DNA from: JBASNZ01 sp049657775
GTDB taxonomy: Bacteria > Actinomycetota > Coriobacteriia > Anaerosomatales > Anaerosomataceae
DNA length: 32,108 bases
Assembly (NCBI GenBank): GCA_049657775.1
Contig: JBASNZ010000021.1
Location: forward strand, 1 to 32,108
Direction: 5' to 3'
The notes beneath the pieces are model-generated. The model was not told where the DNA came from and did no database searches. It was given only the letters and a program-made list of their open reading frames with translations. Position numbers and translations under genes: made by a program. Of this stretch, positions 31,008-32,108 are shown one piece after another. How positions within the stretch are numbered: the first letter of the stretch is position 1; every line of letters starts with the position of its first letter.

Positions 31008-31036
31008 TGTATCAGCATTCAGACTTTCTGCATACA
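31008..31036. promoter_or_regulatory. ARG-box-like ArgR operator upstream of arcC
   Basis: TGTATcagcATTCA at 31008-31021 matches the ArgR/AhrC consensus core TGAAT-N4-ATTCA at nine of ten defined bases. A further TGCAT half-site begins exactly 21 bases later (31029), the spacing of tandem ARG boxes. The region also forms an 8-bp inverted repeat with one bulge (TGTATCAG and CTGCATACA). It lies 40-70 bases before the arcC ATG, suggesting arginine-responsive control of this gene on its own. No convincing -35/-10 pair could be assigned. Confidence 0.5.
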
Positions 31037-31075
31037 AGTCCGACCCACAAGCAGCATTGGCAAAGGAGTCTCCTG

Positions 31076-32017
31076 ATGGAGAAGCTCACCGTCGTGGTTG
31101 CGCTCGGTGGCAACGCGCTGTTGCGCCGCAGTGATCCCATGACCGCCGCAGCGCAGCGCGCCAACGTGAAGATCGCGGCGCAGGCGCTCGCGCCGCTCGC
31201 AGAGAGCCACAGCCTCGTGGTCGCGCACGGCAACGGCCCCCAGGTGGGGCTGCTCGCGCTACAGGCCGCCGCGTACACCGATGTTGAGCCGTATCCGCTC
31301 GACGTCCTGGGCGCTCAGACACAGGGCATGATCGCGTACATGGTCGAGCAGGAGCTCGGTAACGTCCTCCCGTTCGAGAAGCACATCGCCACGCTGCTCA
31401 CCATGGTCGAGGTCGATCCCGACGACCCCGCGTTCCAGAACCCCACCAAGTTCGTTGGCCCGTCGTACGACAAAGCGGCGGCAGACGCGCTTGCCCACAA
31501 GAAAGGCTGGGTCTTCAAAGAGGACTGCGGGCAGTGGCGCCGGGTGGTCGCCTCGCCCGAGCCCAGGCGCATCTTTGAGATGGAGCCGATCCGCTGGCTC
31601 GTGGAGAAGGGCACCGTGGTCATCTGCGCGGGTGGCGGGGGCATCCCCACCGTCTACCTGCCCGATGGTACCCGGACGCTCGTGGGCATCGAGGCTGTCA
31701 TCGACAAGGACCTCGCCAGCGAGCTCCTGGCACGCGAGCTCGATGCCGACCTGTTCGTGATGGCGACCGATGCCGAGGGCGTGTGCCTCGAGTGGGGCAC
31801 GCCGCAGCAGGAGACGCTTGGCTGGGTCACCCCCGAGGAGCTTGCGGAGCACGACTTCCCCGCGGGGTCCATGGGGCCAAAGGTGGCCGCCGCCTGCCGG
31901 TTTGTGAAGGCCACAGGTAAGCGCGCGGCCATCGGGCGGCTCGAGGACATCACCCGCATCGTTGCCGGAGACGCCGGCACCAACGTGGTGCCTCTGGTGC
32001 CTGCCGACCGGCGCTAG
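31076..32017 (+). CDS. arcC: Carbamate kinase
   Basis: A 313-residue carbamate kinase, which makes ATP from carbamoyl phosphate and ADP in the last step of arginine fermentation. Family landmarks are VVALGGNALLRRSDPMT at the start, AHGNGPQVGLL, the central DPDDPAFQNPTKFVGP, VICAGGGGIPTVY, EAVIDKDLASELLA, FVMATDAEGV and the end GSMGPKVAAACRFVKATGKRAAIG. ATG 31076 follows AAAGGAG by 7 bases; an earlier in-frame ATG at 31007 falls in the ARG-box region. It overlaps by three bases with the convergent partial gene at the window end. Same direction as arcA, but the 170-base gap with its own operator-like site suggests partly independent expression. Confidence 0.95.
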   Translation: MEKLTVVVALGGNALLRRSDPMTAAAQRANVKIAAQALAPLAESHSLVVAHGNGPQVGLLALQAAAYTDVEPYPLDVLGAQTQGMIAYMVEQELGNVLPFEKHIATLLTMVEVDPDDPAFQNPTKFVGPSYDKAAADALAHKKGWVFKEDCGQWRRVVASPEPRRIFEMEPIRWLVEKGTVVICAGGGGIPTVYLPDGTRTLVGIEAVIDKDLASELLARELDADLFVMATDAEGVCLEWGTPQQETLGWVTPEELAEHDFPAGSMGPKVAAACRFVKATGKRAAIGRLEDITRIVAGDAGTNVVPLVPADRR

Positions 32018-32108
32018 CGAGCGACCGCGCGCAGCGCCACGCCCGTCGCGACCTCCAGCACGAGCAACGCCGCGAGCCGCACGGTGCGCCCGTCCGCGGC
32101 ATCCGCAG
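32014..32108 (-). CDS. C-terminal end of an unknown, possibly membrane protein (cut by window)
   Basis: On the minus strand a frame is open from the window edge to a TAG at 32016-32014. It reads about 31 residues ending RTVRLAALLVLEVATGVALRAVAR, a hydrophobic helix with Arg on both sides, as in a last transmembrane segment. Convergent with arcC and sharing stop-codon bases with it. Too short to assign. Confidence 0.4.
   Translation of the reverse strand, partial: ADAADGRTVRLAALLVLEVATGVALRAVAR

Noticed and set aside
30906..31075. Search for a -35/-10 promoter or a small gene between arcA and arcC
   Set aside because: TTGCCA and TAGGAT-like hexamers exist but not at 16-18 base spacing; no convincing small frame with a ribosome binding site was seen.
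1..32108. CRISPR arrays, tRNA or rRNA genes, insertion sequences, phage or attachment sites
   Set aside because: No regularly spaced repeats, cloverleaf-like sequences, transposase or integrase motifs were found by reading; a tRNA or Rfam scan was not possible here.

Overview
The window is about 32 kb of GC-rich chromosomal bacterial DNA with dense, short-spaced operons. The dnaK-grpE-dnaJ-hspR-clpB order, a MerR-type HspR and a HAIR-like operator at the dnaK promoter point to Actinobacteria. The arginine deiminase genes, the small 2[4Fe-4S] ferredoxin, the NapH-type iron-sulfur membrane protein and the probable selenoprotein peroxiredoxin suggest an anaerobic member, perhaps a Coriobacteriia-like lineage. 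That placement is inference; there is no rRNA or marker gene here to settle it.

Layout. 1-0.5 kb: end of an unknown gene and a convergent ferredoxin. 0.6-8.2 kb: heat-shock block (dnaK, grpE, dnaJ, hspR, clpB, hsp20). 8.3-11.6 kb: two overlapping TrkA/RCK proteins converging on a KimA-like APC/KUP potassium transporter, the same gene set as the actinobacterial ceoB-ceoC-permease group. 11.7-16.1 kb: a MarR regulator with paired operator-like repeats, followed by a heterodimeric ABC exporter, closed by a strong hairpin terminator. 16.1-18.0 kb (minus): NapH-like polyferredoxin and a LOG-family hydrolase. 18.0-18.4 kb: a stub of a 5'-nucleotidase gene and a hairpin. 18.4-21.1 kb: a GerMN/Gmad2 lipoprotein divergent from a PAS-GAF-PP2C (SpoIIE/RsbU-like) phosphatase. 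21.2-25.2 kb: a promoter and an operon of a zinc-ribbon membrane protein, a MacB/LolD-type ATPase and an FtsX-like permease. 25.2-26.3 kb: threonine aldolase. 26.3-28.0 kb (minus): a peroxiredoxin whose peroxidatic residue is encoded by in-frame TGA, followed by a frameshifted sugar-dehydrogenase-like gene. 28.1-29.6 kb: a tight operon of a four-cysteine small protein, a NYN-domain RNase and a DUF554 membrane protein. 29.6-32.0 kb: arginine deiminase and carbamate kinase with an ARG-box-like site between them, then the end of an unknown convergent gene.

The most striking item is the peroxiredoxin. Its normal start and ribosome binding site lead to 48 codons, then TGA exactly where the family has the catalytic Cys of the PGCT motif, and the same frame continues for 120 more family-typical residues. 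A stem-loop with a GG-containing apex lies just 3' of the TGA, as expected for a bacterial SECIS. The protein has no cysteine at all, so selenocysteine would be its only redox residue. Several degenerate loci (5'-nucleotidase stub, sugar dehydrogenase with two G-tract frameshifts, a small ORF with an in-frame TGA) sit between intact operons.
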